From Sporosarcina pasteurii (lineage in GTDB: Bacteria; Bacillota; Bacilli; Bacillales_A; Planococcaceae), in the NCBI RefSeq assembly GCF_041295575.1, contig NZ_CP160452.1, positions 620,001-684,000 on the forward strand: a DNA stretch of 64,000 nt, in the 5' to 3' direction. The position numbers and the translations under genes were made by a program. Position 1 is the first letter of the stretch. Each line of letters opens with the position of its first letter. Under the pieces are notes generated by a model. It saw nothing but the letters and a program-made list of their open reading frames with translations, had not been told where the DNA came from and did no database searches. Shown here piece by piece: positions 18,771 through 26,955 of this stretch.

Positions 18771-18879
18771 AGCTTCAGGAGGCAGATGCTCGAGTCATAA
18801 GCCAAATTAACTGCGTAGCAAAAAACGCTACTCCGTTAATTCGTCTTATGCTTGTCGCATCTACCCGCCTCCTTCAGCC
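18771..18879. repeat. long imperfect hairpin element
   Basis: Arms of about 50 nt (18771-18819 and 18827-18879) pair imperfectly, sharing GGAGGC, AGATGC, CATAAG, AATTAAC and GTAGC blocks around an A-rich loop. It lies between the TPP-riboswitch terminator and the SDR start and looks like a mobile palindromic repeat. Confidence 0.7.
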
Positions 18880-18900
18880 TTCATTGTTTTGTATAGCCAC

Positions 18901-18926
18901 AAAAAAAGACCACTGGAGGAGTGATC
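18901..18926 (-). terminator. terminator of the TPP riboswitch
   Basis: On the minus strand GATCACT, loop CCTCC, AGTGGTC and seven T. The left arm repeats the 5' strand of the aptamer, so it can serve as the switch element. Confidence 0.85.
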
Positions 18927-18941
18927 TGCATACAGAAAAAA

Positions 18942-19025
18942 TTCACTTCCCTCCGCCGGTATCAACCGGATCAGGTTCTAAGGGTCAGAGTAACTCTTCT
19001 CAGCCAAAAGGCGCCCCCAGTGATC
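18942..19025 (-). ncRNA. TPP riboswitch (THI element)
   Basis: On the minus strand the aptamer reads through the hallmark blocks GGCTGAGA, ACCCTTAGAACCTGAT and ACCGGCGGAGGGAAGTG. It ends just before an intrinsic terminator and so controls transcription by thiamine pyrophosphate. The first gene downstream is the SDR at 17988-18752, about 150 nt beyond the terminator; no thi gene is present. Confidence 0.95.
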
Positions 19026-19167
19026 TACTATGATGTGATTACCATAATTTTACCACAAATCTTACTTTTGTGAAATAAAGTGAGAGTTTGTCAGTTTTGG
19101 TCGATAAATAAAGGAATCCATTTCTATCAGTCTCTGCTGACCATAAAAACATGAAACAATTCCGACC

Positions 19168-19196
19168 TTGACAGTTTACTAGAAGTTAGGTATGAT
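19168..19196 (+). promoter_or_regulatory. sigma-A promoter of the SAM-riboswitch leader
   Basis: TTGACA at 19168-19173, a 17-nt spacer and TATGAT at 19191-19196; the aptamer begins about 30 nt later. Confidence 0.88.
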
Positions 19197-19228
19197 GTAA
19201 ATATTCTTAATAAACTTAATATTATTCC

Positions 19229-19364
19229 TTATCAAGAGTCAGGGGAGGAACTGGTCCTACGATCCTGCGGCAACCATCCTATTTGTGATAAACAAATGCG
19301 AAAAGGTGCTAATTCCAGCAAATGTTCAACATTTGAGAGATGAGGAAGAGCGTGTAATAGATAA
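19229..19364 (+). ncRNA. SAM-I riboswitch (S-box)
   Basis: Conserved S-box blocks in order: TTATCAAGAG, GGGGAGGAACTGGTCC, GGCAACC, AAGGTGCTAATTCC and GAGATGAGGA. The P1 strand TTATC pairs with GATAA at 19360-19364, which overlaps the terminator. Low SAM should allow transcription of the flavin monooxygenase gene. Confidence 0.95.
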
Positions 19365-19393
19365 ACCTCTTCCTTTGTAGAAGAGGTTTTTTT
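19363..19393 (+). terminator. terminator of the SAM-I riboswitch
   Basis: AAACCTCTTC and GAAGAGGTTT around a 7-nt loop, followed by T. It lies between the S-box aptamer and the monooxygenase gene. Confidence 0.92.
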
Positions 19394-19494
19394 GTATGGT
19401 TCAAGATGTTATCAGGTCGTTATCAACCATTAAACCTAGTTTGTTTATTGGTTAAATATAGTTTAATAAAATAAATGGACAGGAGTTTATTCAC

Positions 19495-20868
19495 ATGACA
19501 AAAAAGAGAATTTATTTAAACGCATTTGACATGAATTGTGCAGGACATTATTCGGCGGGATTATGGACACATCCGGACGATCAAGCTTCCACTTATAAGG
19601 ATGCAGAATATTGGACGCATGTGGCGCAAGTATTGGAAAGAGGTCGTTTTGATGCGATTTTTATAGCGGATGTATTAGGGGTGTATGACGTATATGAAGG
19701 ATCGCGTGATGCAGCGATTCGGCATGGCGTTCAAGCGCCACTAAACGATCCAGCGTTCGTCGTTCCGATTATGGCGCAAGCAACAAAGCATTTAGGTTTT
19801 GGATTAACAGCTTCCACAAGTCACGAGCATCCCTATATTTTTGCGAGGCGCATGTCAACGTTGGATCATTTAACGAAAGGCCGAATTGGCTGGAATGTCG
19901 TAACCTCTTATTTGAAGAGTGCCTCTAAAAATATTGGAAAAGAAAATCAAATCGGTCACTCGGAACGTTATGCAGTTGCGGATGAATATATGGAAGTCGT
20001 TTATAAACTGTGGGAAGGCAGCTGGGAAGAGGACGCCGTTGTGGTCGATAAAGAAAAAGGCATCTATGCGGATCCAGATAAAGTTCATGATATCGAGCAT
20101 GAAGGGAAATATTTCAAAGTGCCAGGTGCACATTTAAGTGAACCTTCCCCACAACGAACGCCTGTCATTTTCCAAGCCGGTGCTTCCAATACAGGACAGA
20201 AATTTGCGGCGAAACATGCGGAACTTGTCTTTATAAGTACCCCAACGCCACAAACGACAAAGCAAACAATCCAATCCTTGCGACAAGAAGCCGAGGCAGC
20301 GGGACGAAATCCTGAGGATGTAAAAATTATTGCGTCCTTCACACCCATTATTGGTGAAACACAAGAAGCTGCGGATCGGAAGTTTGAAGAATATAAAAAA
20401 CATATTAGTTATGAAGGTGCCTTGGCATTATTCGGCGGGTGGACGGGAATCGACTTTTCCGGGTACGACCCAGACGATAAACTTGAATACGTAAAAAGCG
20501 AAGCCATTCAATCCGTTGTGGAAAACTTCACCAATGCAGACCCAACGAAAGAATGGACAGTTCGGGAGGCGGCGGAATTTGTGGGCATTGGCGGACTAGG
20601 TCACGTTGAAGTAGGAACGCCAGAAAGCATTGCGGACGCGATGGAAGCATTGGTCGCTATCGGAATTGACGGCTTTAATATTTCTTACGTCATTTCTCCT
20701 GGAACATTTGAAGAGTTTGTTGACCATGTCGTACCCGTTTTACAAGAACGTGGTCTCGTACAGAAAGAATACGAAGAGGGGACGTTCCGAAAGAAACTAT
20801 TCGGCAATGACCGCTTACCAGAACATCATACGGCGAATCAGTATAGAAAGCAGCCTGTTTTAGTTTAA
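19495..20868 (+). CDS. FMN-dependent monooxygenase, NtaA/SnaA/DmoA family
   Basis: A 457-residue luciferase-like monooxygenase that would use FMNH2 from a separate reductase to oxidise a small organic compound. Family features are the N-terminal LNAFDMNCAGHYSAGLW, FDAIFIADVLGVYD, GLTASTSHEHPY, RIGWNVVTSYLKSA and FQAGASNTGQKFAA. Relatives act on nitrilotriacetate, EDTA, dimethyl sulfide or dibenzothiophene sulfone. Control by a SAM-I riboswitch points to sulfur scavenging, such as oxidation of an S-methyl compound. No reductase gene is adjacent. CAGGAG precedes the ATG. Confidence 0.92.
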   Translation: MTKKRIYLNAFDMNCAGHYSAGLWTHPDDQASTYKDAEYWTHVAQVLERGRFDAIFIADVLGVYDVYEGSRDAAIRHGVQAPLNDPAFVVPIMAQATKHLGFGLTASTSHEHPYIFARRMSTLDHLTKGRIGWNVVTSYLKSASKNIGKENQIGHSERYAVADEYMEVVYKLWEGSWEEDAVVVDKEKGIYADPDKVHDIEHEGKYFKVPGAHLSEPSPQRTPVIFQAGASNTGQKFAAKHAELVFISTPTPQTTKQTIQSLRQEAEAAGRNPEDVKIIASFTPIIGETQEAADRKFEEYKKHISYEGALALFGGWTGIDFSGYDPDDKLEYVKSEAIQSVVENFTNADPTKEWTVREAAEFVGIGGLGHVEVGTPESIADAMEALVAIGIDGFNISYVISPGTFEEFVDHVVPVLQERGLVQKEYEEGTFRKKLFGNDRLPEHHTANQYRKQPVLV

Positions 20869-20869
20869 T

Positions 20870-20908
20870 AAAAAGCGCGTGTCACAGTTGTGTGGCACGC
20901 GCTTTTTT
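20870..20908 (+). terminator. intrinsic terminator after the monooxygenase gene
   Basis: AAAAAGCGCGTG pairs with CACGCGCTTTTTT. A second, smaller T-tailed hairpin (GAAGTCG/CGACTTC) follows at 20934-20962. Confidence 0.9.
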
Positions 20909-20967
20909 AAACTAGTTGCTGAAATACTTATGAGGAAGTCGGTTAATGGTCGACTTCTTTTTTATCA

Positions 20968-22005
20968 TCAATCAAAATCCAGTTTGTAGTCCCCAGCTTG
21001 AATCATCTTTAATTGCCTAGAAAATACATAGATGAGACCAAGATTCAACAAGAGTGGCAGAATGAAGAAAGTGGTGAGCATAATGGTAATGTTTTGCAGC
21101 GTCCATCCACCTTCTGCAAAAGTTATGTAATTTAATGGTCCGACTAAACCAGATAAACCAAATCCAGCACTGTAAGGTGTTCCTTGAATATTTAATACGC
21201 CTGCTAGTGCACCTAGAATGGCAGCAGTGATGAGCATTGGTAAAGCGATTTTCGGTTTCATTAAAAAGTTTTTCATTTGAATTTTTGGCGAACCTAATAC
21301 GTGAGCGAGTGCGGTTCCCAGGTTATTTGCTTTATAACTGGCAATGGCAAATCCTACCCCAGTTGCGACAATCCCTAAGTTCGCTGCGCCAGATCCAATT
21401 CCAGATAGCATAATTACTGTCGCCACACCTACTGTCGAAATTGGCGATAAGATAATGAGACAGAAAATAACTGCGATAATGGCGCCCATCAAAACCGGTT
21501 GTAAGGTTGTGACATGTTCGATGCCAGTGCCAATGATGCCAGTAGAACTTTTCACATAAGGAAGTATGGAATAACCAATCATTCCAGGGATTAAAATCCC
21601 CAATGTAGGCATCAGTAAGATGGAATAGGCTTTCAAACGATTGCCAAGAAATTGGACGAACAATACAGCCAAAGCAGCTGTTAGGCCAGTGTTCACAACA
21701 ATGCCAATGCCATTTAATACAAATAATCCTTCTGCCGTTTTTTCAACAGCCCCACTTCCAACCATTGATGCAATGCCGACACTCGCAATTTGAATCGGTG
21801 ACAGTTTAAATGAAACCCCAACCATGACACCGATAAGGATTGGCAGCAAGCTCATTACAAAAAAAGTAATATCAAATAAGTGCTGTAATGCTGGAAAATG
21901 TGGAATTAGTAGTTTCAAAATCTCTCCCAATAACGCGTTTGGAATTAAAGCAACAACAATGCCAATACTCATTCCCGTTAATAACTTACTGAAAAAATCC
22001 TTCAT
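20968..22005 (-). CDS. PTS_EIIC_2-type membrane protein
   Basis: A 345-residue membrane protein with about nine hydrophobic segments, resembling the PTS EIIC_2 family. That family lacks the usual fused IIA/IIB domains and its phosphotransfer role is uncertain. Features include LSPIQIASVGIASMVGSG near residue 70 and GLSGLVGPLNYI near 285. No IIA, IIB or HPr-like gene is nearby. The start is taken at the ATG at 22005, with GGAG 9 nt upstream; an ATG five codons earlier has no ribosome site. Confidence 0.78.
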   Translation of the reverse strand: MKDFFSKLLTGMSIGIVVALIPNALLGEILKLLIPHFPALQHLFDITFFVMSLLPILIGVMVGVSFKLSPIQIASVGIASMVGSGAVEKTAEGLFVLNGIGIVVNTGLTAALAVLFVQFLGNRLKAYSILLMPTLGILIPGMIGYSILPYVKSSTGIIGTGIEHVTTLQPVLMGAIIAVIFCLIILSPISTVGVATVIMLSGIGSGAANLGIVATGVGFAIASYKANNLGTALAHVLGSPKIQMKNFLMKPKIALPMLITAAILGALAGVLNIQGTPYSAGFGLSGLVGPLNYITFAEGGWTLQNITIMLTTFFILPLLLNLGLIYVFSRQLKMIQAGDYKLDFD

Positions 22006-22216
22006 TCTACCAAGCTCCATTCTAGATGATAATGCGACTAATTATAATGACTGTTCAGAAAATTGTCAATAGCGTCGAGTATTTGATCATTAAGGTCGGT
22101 TATGATCTATAGACTATTTTCATAGAGAGGCAAATACAAGAGAAGTAGTCTAATTGAACAACGCACAGCCTTATTTGAAAGAAAATTCGTATTTTCGACA
22201 CAATGTTAATGTATAT

Positions 22217-22259
22217 TGTGATTTAAATCACATATACAAAAACGAAAATTCTTTATTCT
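22217..22259 (+). promoter_or_regulatory. Fnr/Crp-type site with class II promoter
   Basis: The perfect palindrome TGTGATTTAAATCACA (22217-22232) fits the Bacillus Fnr consensus TGTGA-N6-TCACA. TATTCT at 22254-22259 predicts a start near 22266, putting the site centre at -41.5, the classical activating position. The gap 22006-22311 holds nothing else obvious. Confidence 0.8.
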
Positions 22260-22311
22260 TAATTAAACAATTCGTTATTACTGTTGCCGCAAAATTAAAG
22301 GAGTGTAAACC

Positions 22312-23394
22312 ATGTTTAATTTGAATAAGGAAAGAGATTTTAATGTGCATCCATTTATTGTGATCTGGGAAGTAACCCGCGCATGTGCGTTGAAATGTTT
22401 GCACTGTCGAGCAGAGGCGCAATATGAAGCCGATCCGTATCAGCTATCTTTTGAGGAAGGCAAGCATCTAATTGATCAAATTGCGGAAATGGATAACCCT
22501 CTTTTTGTCTTTACAGGTGGAGATCCTTTAATGCGTCCGGATTTGTTCGAGCTTGCCAAGTATTCCATTGAAGAGAAAGGTCTTCCTGTCTCGATGACGC
22601 CAAGCGCTACGCCAAAGGTTACGCGTAACGCAATTCTAAAAGCGAAAGAAGTTGGATTGTCACGCTGGGCATTCAGTCTGGATGGTTCTTGTGCAGAAAT
22701 TCATGATCATTTCCGTGGCACAAGAGGGTCATTTGATCGGACAATGAAAGGTATCGAGTATTTGAAAGAGGCCGGCATTCCGATTCAAGTGAACACAACG
22801 ATTTCCAAATATAATCTTCATGATCTTGAAGCGATTGCTGAAAAAGTGAAAGAAATGGGTGCGGTGTTATGGAGCACATTCTTCCTTGTCCCAACAGGTA
22901 GAGGGATGCAAAAGGACATGGTAAGTGCCGAGGAACATGAAGAAGTGATGAAGTGGCTCTATCAAGTTCAACAAAGAATGCCTTATGGTGTGAAAACGAC
23001 CGAAGCACCTCATTATCGAAGGGTTTATTTGCAAGAAAGAAAACGATTAGGTGAGGAAGAAATATTGAAGCGTCCAGATATTCTAGGCCGTGCACCACAG
23101 CCAGTAAATGATGGTGATGGGTTTGTTTTTATTAGCCATACAGGTGCGGTCTACCCAAGTGGATTTTTACCAATCGCGTGTGGGAATATACGCGAACAAT
23201 CCCTTGCAGATATTTATCAAAATTCTCCTGTTATGAAGGACTTACGTGACAAGTCCAAATTGAAAGGGAAATGCGGTGTTTGTGAGTTTAAAAATATATG
23301 TGGCGGTTCCAGATCACGTGCTTACGCGGTGACGGGCGACTACCTTGAAAGCGATCCATATTGCGCCTATATTCCAAAAGCATTGAGAGTATAA
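22312..23394 (+). CDS. radical SAM/SPASM protein linked to heme synthesis
   Basis: A 360-residue radical SAM enzyme. The [4Fe-4S] motif is CALKCLHC (CxxxCxxC, residues 24-31), followed by TGGDPLMRP. A C-terminal SPASM-like cysteine set (GKCGVCEFKNICGG, then DPYC) binds further clusters. It resembles the TIGR04053 and AhbD/NirJ relatives associated with heme biosynthesis, which fits the porphyrin oxidase gene 34 nt downstream. The Fnr-type promoter implies anaerobic use. The exact reaction is not established; decarboxylation or oxidation of a porphyrin propionate is a reasonable guess. GGAG precedes the ATG. Confidence 0.88.
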   Translation: MFNLNKERDFNVHPFIVIWEVTRACALKCLHCRAEAQYEADPYQLSFEEGKHLIDQIAEMDNPLFVFTGGDPLMRPDLFELAKYSIEEKGLPVSMTPSATPKVTRNAILKAKEVGLSRWAFSLDGSCAEIHDHFRGTRGSFDRTMKGIEYLKEAGIPIQVNTTISKYNLHDLEAIAEKVKEMGAVLWSTFFLVPTGRGMQKDMVSAEEHEEVMKWLYQVQQRMPYGVKTTEAPHYRRVYLQERKRLGEEEILKRPDILGRAPQPVNDGDGFVFISHTGAVYPSGFLPIACGNIREQSLADIYQNSPVMKDLRDKSKLKGKCGVCEFKNICGGSRSRAYAVTGDYLESDPYCAYIPKALRV

Positions 23395-23428
23395 TTGACA
23401 ATTCGATAGTAGAAAGGAAGTAGTAGTT

Positions 23429-24856
23429 TTGGGGAAACCTTGTAAGAAAGTAATCATCATTGGTGGAGGCATCACAGGGTTAAGTGCTGCATTTTATACG
23501 AAAAAACAATTTGATGAGCAGCAGATTCCGGTCGACATTACGTTAATTGAAAAAAGTGAGGAATTGGGCGGAAAAATTCAAACGCTTCGTAAGGATGGAT
23601 TTCTCATTGAAAGAGGACCTGATGCATTTCTTGCTCGTAAATTACCGATCATAACGTTGACAAAAGAGCTTGGGCTTGAGGATGAATTGATCGGTACGAA
23701 TCCAAATGCAAGGACGAATTATATATATCATAAAAATAAATTACATCAAATGCCGCTTGGACTTGTGCTAGGCATTCCGACAAAATTAACACCGTTCATG
23801 AAAACGGGATTAATCTCTCCTATAGGAAAGTTACGGGCATCTCTTGATTTATTGCTTCCTAAGAAGAAAAATTTAGAAGACGAATCGCTTGGGCACTTCA
23901 TCCAACGTCGATTAGGAAAAGAAGTTTTGGAAAATATCACAGAACCTCTTCTTGGCGGGATTTATGCTGGGGATACCGATACGCTTAGTCTTCAAGCGAC
24001 GTTCCCGAATTTAGTTGAAATGGAACAAAAATATCGCAGCCTAATTTTAGGGATGGCTGCTGGAATGAAAAATCGCCCTACTTCAGGGGACTTACCTGAT
24101 GCTGCAAAGAAAAGTATGTTTTTGACTTATAAAAACGGCATGTCAACATTAATAGAAGCGTTGAAAGAAGCGTTGAAATCGATTCGAATCATCAAAGGGA
24201 AAGGTGTAACTAAAGTCGACCAAAGGGATAACGGCTATCAAGTCCATTTGGATGATCAAACTAAACTTCACGCAGATGGAATTGTCTTTGCATTGCCCAA
24301 TCACCATGCAGCGTCGTTGTTGTCAGACGTGGAATCTATTCATTTGTTGGAAAAAGTCAATTACGTTTCCGTTGCCAACGTCTCTTTAACATTCGATAAA
24401 GAAGATATTTCTTATCCAATGAATGGAACAGGCTTCTTAATTCCTGCGAATGAAGGAACTATCCTCACTGCGTGTACATGGTCATCGTCTAAATGGCTAC
24501 ATGCGGCTCCAGAAAACAAGTATTTACTACGATGTTATGTAGGACGTGAAAAGGACCAACAATGGGTGAAGTGGTCAGATGAAGAGATATTGGCAAAAGT
24601 TCAAAAAGACCTTAAAGATATTATGGGAATTACCGCCACACCAAATTCCTATACAATCACTCGGGCGATGCACTCGATGCCTCAGTATCCACTTCATCAT
24701 CTTGAACAATTGAAGAAAGTTAGGGAGAATCTTAAAGCACAAAAACCTGGCCTATTCCTCTGCGGTGCGGGATATGAAGGTGTTGGGATTCCGGACTGTG
24801 TTGGGCAAGGTAAACGTGCAGCTGAGCAGATGGTAGCGTATTTGGCTGTAAATTAG
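23429..24856 (+). CDS. hemY: coproporphyrinogen III / protoporphyrinogen oxidase
   Basis: A 475-residue FAD enzyme of the HemY (CgoX) type, which in Gram-positive bacteria oxidises coproporphyrinogen III to coproporphyrin III using oxygen. The N-terminal dinucleotide motif VIIIGGGITGLSAAFY is at residues 8-23. RGPDAFLARK, EPLLGGIYAGD and the C-terminal GAGYEGVGIPDCVGQG are family signatures. It starts with TTG preceded by AAAGGAAG. Co-transcription with the radical SAM gene from an Fnr-type promoter is odd for an oxygen-dependent enzyme. The hemE and hemH genes are not here. Confidence 0.93.
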   Translation: MGKPCKKVIIIGGGITGLSAAFYTKKQFDEQQIPVDITLIEKSEELGGKIQTLRKDGFLIERGPDAFLARKLPIITLTKELGLEDELIGTNPNARTNYIYHKNKLHQMPLGLVLGIPTKLTPFMKTGLISPIGKLRASLDLLLPKKKNLEDESLGHFIQRRLGKEVLENITEPLLGGIYAGDTDTLSLQATFPNLVEMEQKYRSLILGMAAGMKNRPTSGDLPDAAKKSMFLTYKNGMSTLIEALKEALKSIRIIKGKGVTKVDQRDNGYQVHLDDQTKLHADGIVFALPNHHAASLLSDVESIHLLEKVNYVSVANVSLTFDKEDISYPMNGTGFLIPANEGTILTACTWSSSKWLHAAPENKYLLRCYVGREKDQQWVKWSDEEILAKVQKDLKDIMGITATPNSYTITRAMHSMPQYPLHHLEQLKKVRENLKAQKPGLFLCGAGYEGVGIPDCVGQGKRAAEQMVAYLAVN

Positions 24857-25228
24857 ATGGGTAGGAAAAAACTGTCCATTGTACTGCAAAGAAGACAATA
24901 AGATGAACGATTTGATTGTCTTTTTTGTTTTGTCATGTTAATTCATCGCATGTCCTCTATATTTTAATTCCTTAAATTATGTTTATAGACAGTATTAAAA
25001 AGGAAAAGAAGTTTATCCTAGTCATTATCATGGATTTACTTCTTTTTATTGTTGGCATTATTATTAATTCCATCCATTATTGGTAGTATTCAGTCCTTTT
25101 ACTTTGATGAAATAATTTGATAAAATTTCGGATGTCCAAACTGGGATATGGCTGATAATGACGCAGTGTTATGCATTTTCAGAATGATTTACCGTATGGA
25201 AATAATGAATTAAATAGAGGTGGAATTT
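24857..25228. other. 372-bp intergenic region before nupC
   Basis: Holds the hemY terminator, a T-tailed hairpin with arms AAAAGAAGT (25004-25012) and ACTTCTTTT (25038-25046) that could end a small RNA, and the nupC ribosome site. No purine riboswitch core was found. Confidence 0.5.
24890..24928 (+). terminator. intrinsic terminator after hemY
   Basis: AAGACAAT and ATTGTCTT around a 15-nt loop, followed by TTTT. Confidence 0.82.
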
Positions 25229-26440
25229 GTGAATTTATTATGGGGTATTTTCGGCATACTTGTTGTACTTTGTATTGCCTTTTTATTGTCGGATGGAAAG
25301 AAATCGATTAATTTAAGAACGATTTCAATTGGATTGGCGATCCAAATCCTTTTTGCATTTATTGTTTTGAAGTGGAAAACAGGGAGAGCTGGGCTAGAAT
25401 GGCTTTCCGGGAAAGTGCAAAATGTTATTGATTATGCGGGAGAGGGAATTGGGTTTGTCTTTGGACCTGCTGCTGATACGAATGAGTTTGGTTTTGTGTT
25501 TGCGTTTCAAGTATTAACGATTATTATTTTCTTTTCATCATTAATTTCAGTATTGTACTATCTCGGAATCATGCAATGGATGATTAAGCTAATTGGCGGA
25601 GGACTGTCGAAACTTCTTGGAACAAGTCGTCCTGAGTCGATGTCTGCAGCTGCCAATATATTCGTTGGTCAAACGGAAGCGCCGTTAGTCATTAGACCAT
25701 TTTTAGCAAATATGACGAGATCTGAATTGTTCGCGGTGATGACAGGTGGTCTTGCTTCAATTGCAGGTTCAGTTCTTGCAGGCTATGCCTTATTAGGTGT
25801 TCCACTTGAATACTTACTTGCCGCAAGTTTTATGGCAGCGCCGGCGGGATTGATTATGGCGAAAATTATGATCCCTGAACGTGACGAATCGGCTGTTACT
25901 GAATTTGATATGGAGAAAGATGGTAGTTCGGTTAACGTTATCGACGCTGCTGCGCGCGGGGCGGGCGATGGTTTGAAGCTCGCTTTAAATGTTGGGGCAA
26001 TGTTACTTGCATTTATTGCATTAATTGCTTTAATCAACGGCATGCTAGGCGGCATTGGTGCATGGTTTGGGTTTGAAAACCTCACACTTGAAGGCATTTT
26101 AGGCGTTATATTCTCACCGCTAGCTTTCGCAATTGGTGTTCCGTGGGCTGAAGCGGTGACTGCAGGTAGTTTCATTGGCCAAAAACTCGTCTTAAACGAA
26201 TTTGTTGCGTATGCGGCATTTGCGCCTGAAATTCCAGCGCTTTCTCCTAAGACGGTTATTGTCGTCAGTTTTGCGCTTTGTGGATTTGCCAACTTAAGTT
26301 CACTCGCCATTCTGTTAGGCGGCTTGGGCGAAATGGCGCCAAGTAGACGTCCGGATATTGCACGATTAGGGATTCGTGCGGTTGCAGGGGGAATGCTTGC
26401 ATCGTTACTGAGTGCGGCGATTGCGGGGATGTTTATTTAA
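25229..26440 (+). CDS. nupC: NupC family concentrative nucleoside transporter
   Basis: A 403-residue cation-coupled nucleoside importer. Signatures are [14 protein letters not shown] near residue 45, [13 protein letters not shown] near 149, [16 protein letters not shown] near 172 and the C-terminal [16 protein letters not shown]. About ten membrane segments are visible. The start is taken at the GTG at 25229, 5 nt after AGAGGTGG; an in-frame GTG at 25220 is inside that site. Nucleosides would enter for salvage. No regulator or nucleosidase gene is adjacent. Confidence 0.93.
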   Translation: MNLLWGIFGILVVLCIAFLLSDGKKSINLRTISIGLAIQILFAFIVLKWKTGRAGLEWLSGKVQNVIDYAGEGIGFVFGPAADTNEFGFVFAFQVLTIIIFFSSLISVLYYLGIMQWMIKLIGGGLSKLLGTSRPESMSAAANIFVGQTEAPLVIRPFLANMTRSELFAVMTGGLASIAGSVLAGYALLGVPLEYLLAASFMAAPAGLIMAKIMIPERDESAVTEFDMEKDGSSVNVIDAAARGAGDGLKLALNVGAMLLAFIALIALINGMLGGIGAWFGFENLTLEGILGVIFSPLAFAIGVPWAEAVTAGSFIGQKLVLNEFVAYAAFAPEIPALSPKTVIVVSFALCGFANLSSLAILLGGLGEMAPSRRPDIARLGIRAVAGGMLASLLSAAIAGMFI

Positions 26441-26453
26441 TTGAATAGCATGT

Positions 26454-26490
26454 TAAAACGAAAGGTCAATTGATCTTTCGTTTTTTTTTG
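26454..26490 (+). terminator. intrinsic terminator after nupC
   Basis: AAAACGAAAG and CTTTCGTTTT around GTCAATTGAT, followed by a T-run. Confidence 0.92.
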
Positions 26491-26514
26491 AGGGAATAAC
26501 TCGTGACATCCCTA

Positions 26515-26666
26515 ATAGGGAGGACATGCTATGCAAAAGGGCTGACATCCCTGTATAGAGAACGTACATACTTCAAGATTGCTCGTACATTCTGTCGGAT
26601 TCAGCGGACATCCCGATTTGTGAGGACATACTACGCAAAAGGGCTGAAATCCTTGTATAAAGAGTG
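26515..26666. repeat. degenerate direct repeats between nupC and the M20 gene
   Basis: GGACATGCTATGCAAAAGGG...TGTATAGAGAACG (about 26521-26564) recurs as GGACATACTACGCAAAAGGG...TGTATAAAGAGTG (26624-26666). GACATCCC motifs recur between. It is non-coding, as open frames are short and repeat-derived. The rest of the 515-bp gap to 26955 shows nothing clear. Confidence 0.6.
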
Positions 26667-26955
26667 TTCAAAGCCTTCGAGGATCAATAAGTAAATGACG
26701 CGTCTTTTTTTATAGTAGACTTGATTATTAGAAATGGTTTTAATTAAAGAAGAATCGGAATTCGGGATGAAGTCTAAGATGAAGCATATCTGATGTTGAT
26801 GCATTCTTAAGGAAGATTTATCGATGCTGCCTGATCGCAAACAGCTATCCGTTACACTCGGTTCTGTCAAAGAAGCGATATAGATTAAGTTTTTATTAAA
26901 TGAATCAATAAAGTGGACCGACTAGGTTATGCTTACATAGAGGGAGGAACGCGTA

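Noticed and set aside
25080..25228. A purine riboswitch before nupC
   Set aside because: A GATATGG-like string is present but the GTTTCTACC and CCGTAAA cores are missing.
26503..26694. A 63-codon frame after nupC
   Set aside because: It lies in the direct-repeat patch, follows a terminator and lacks a ribosome site.
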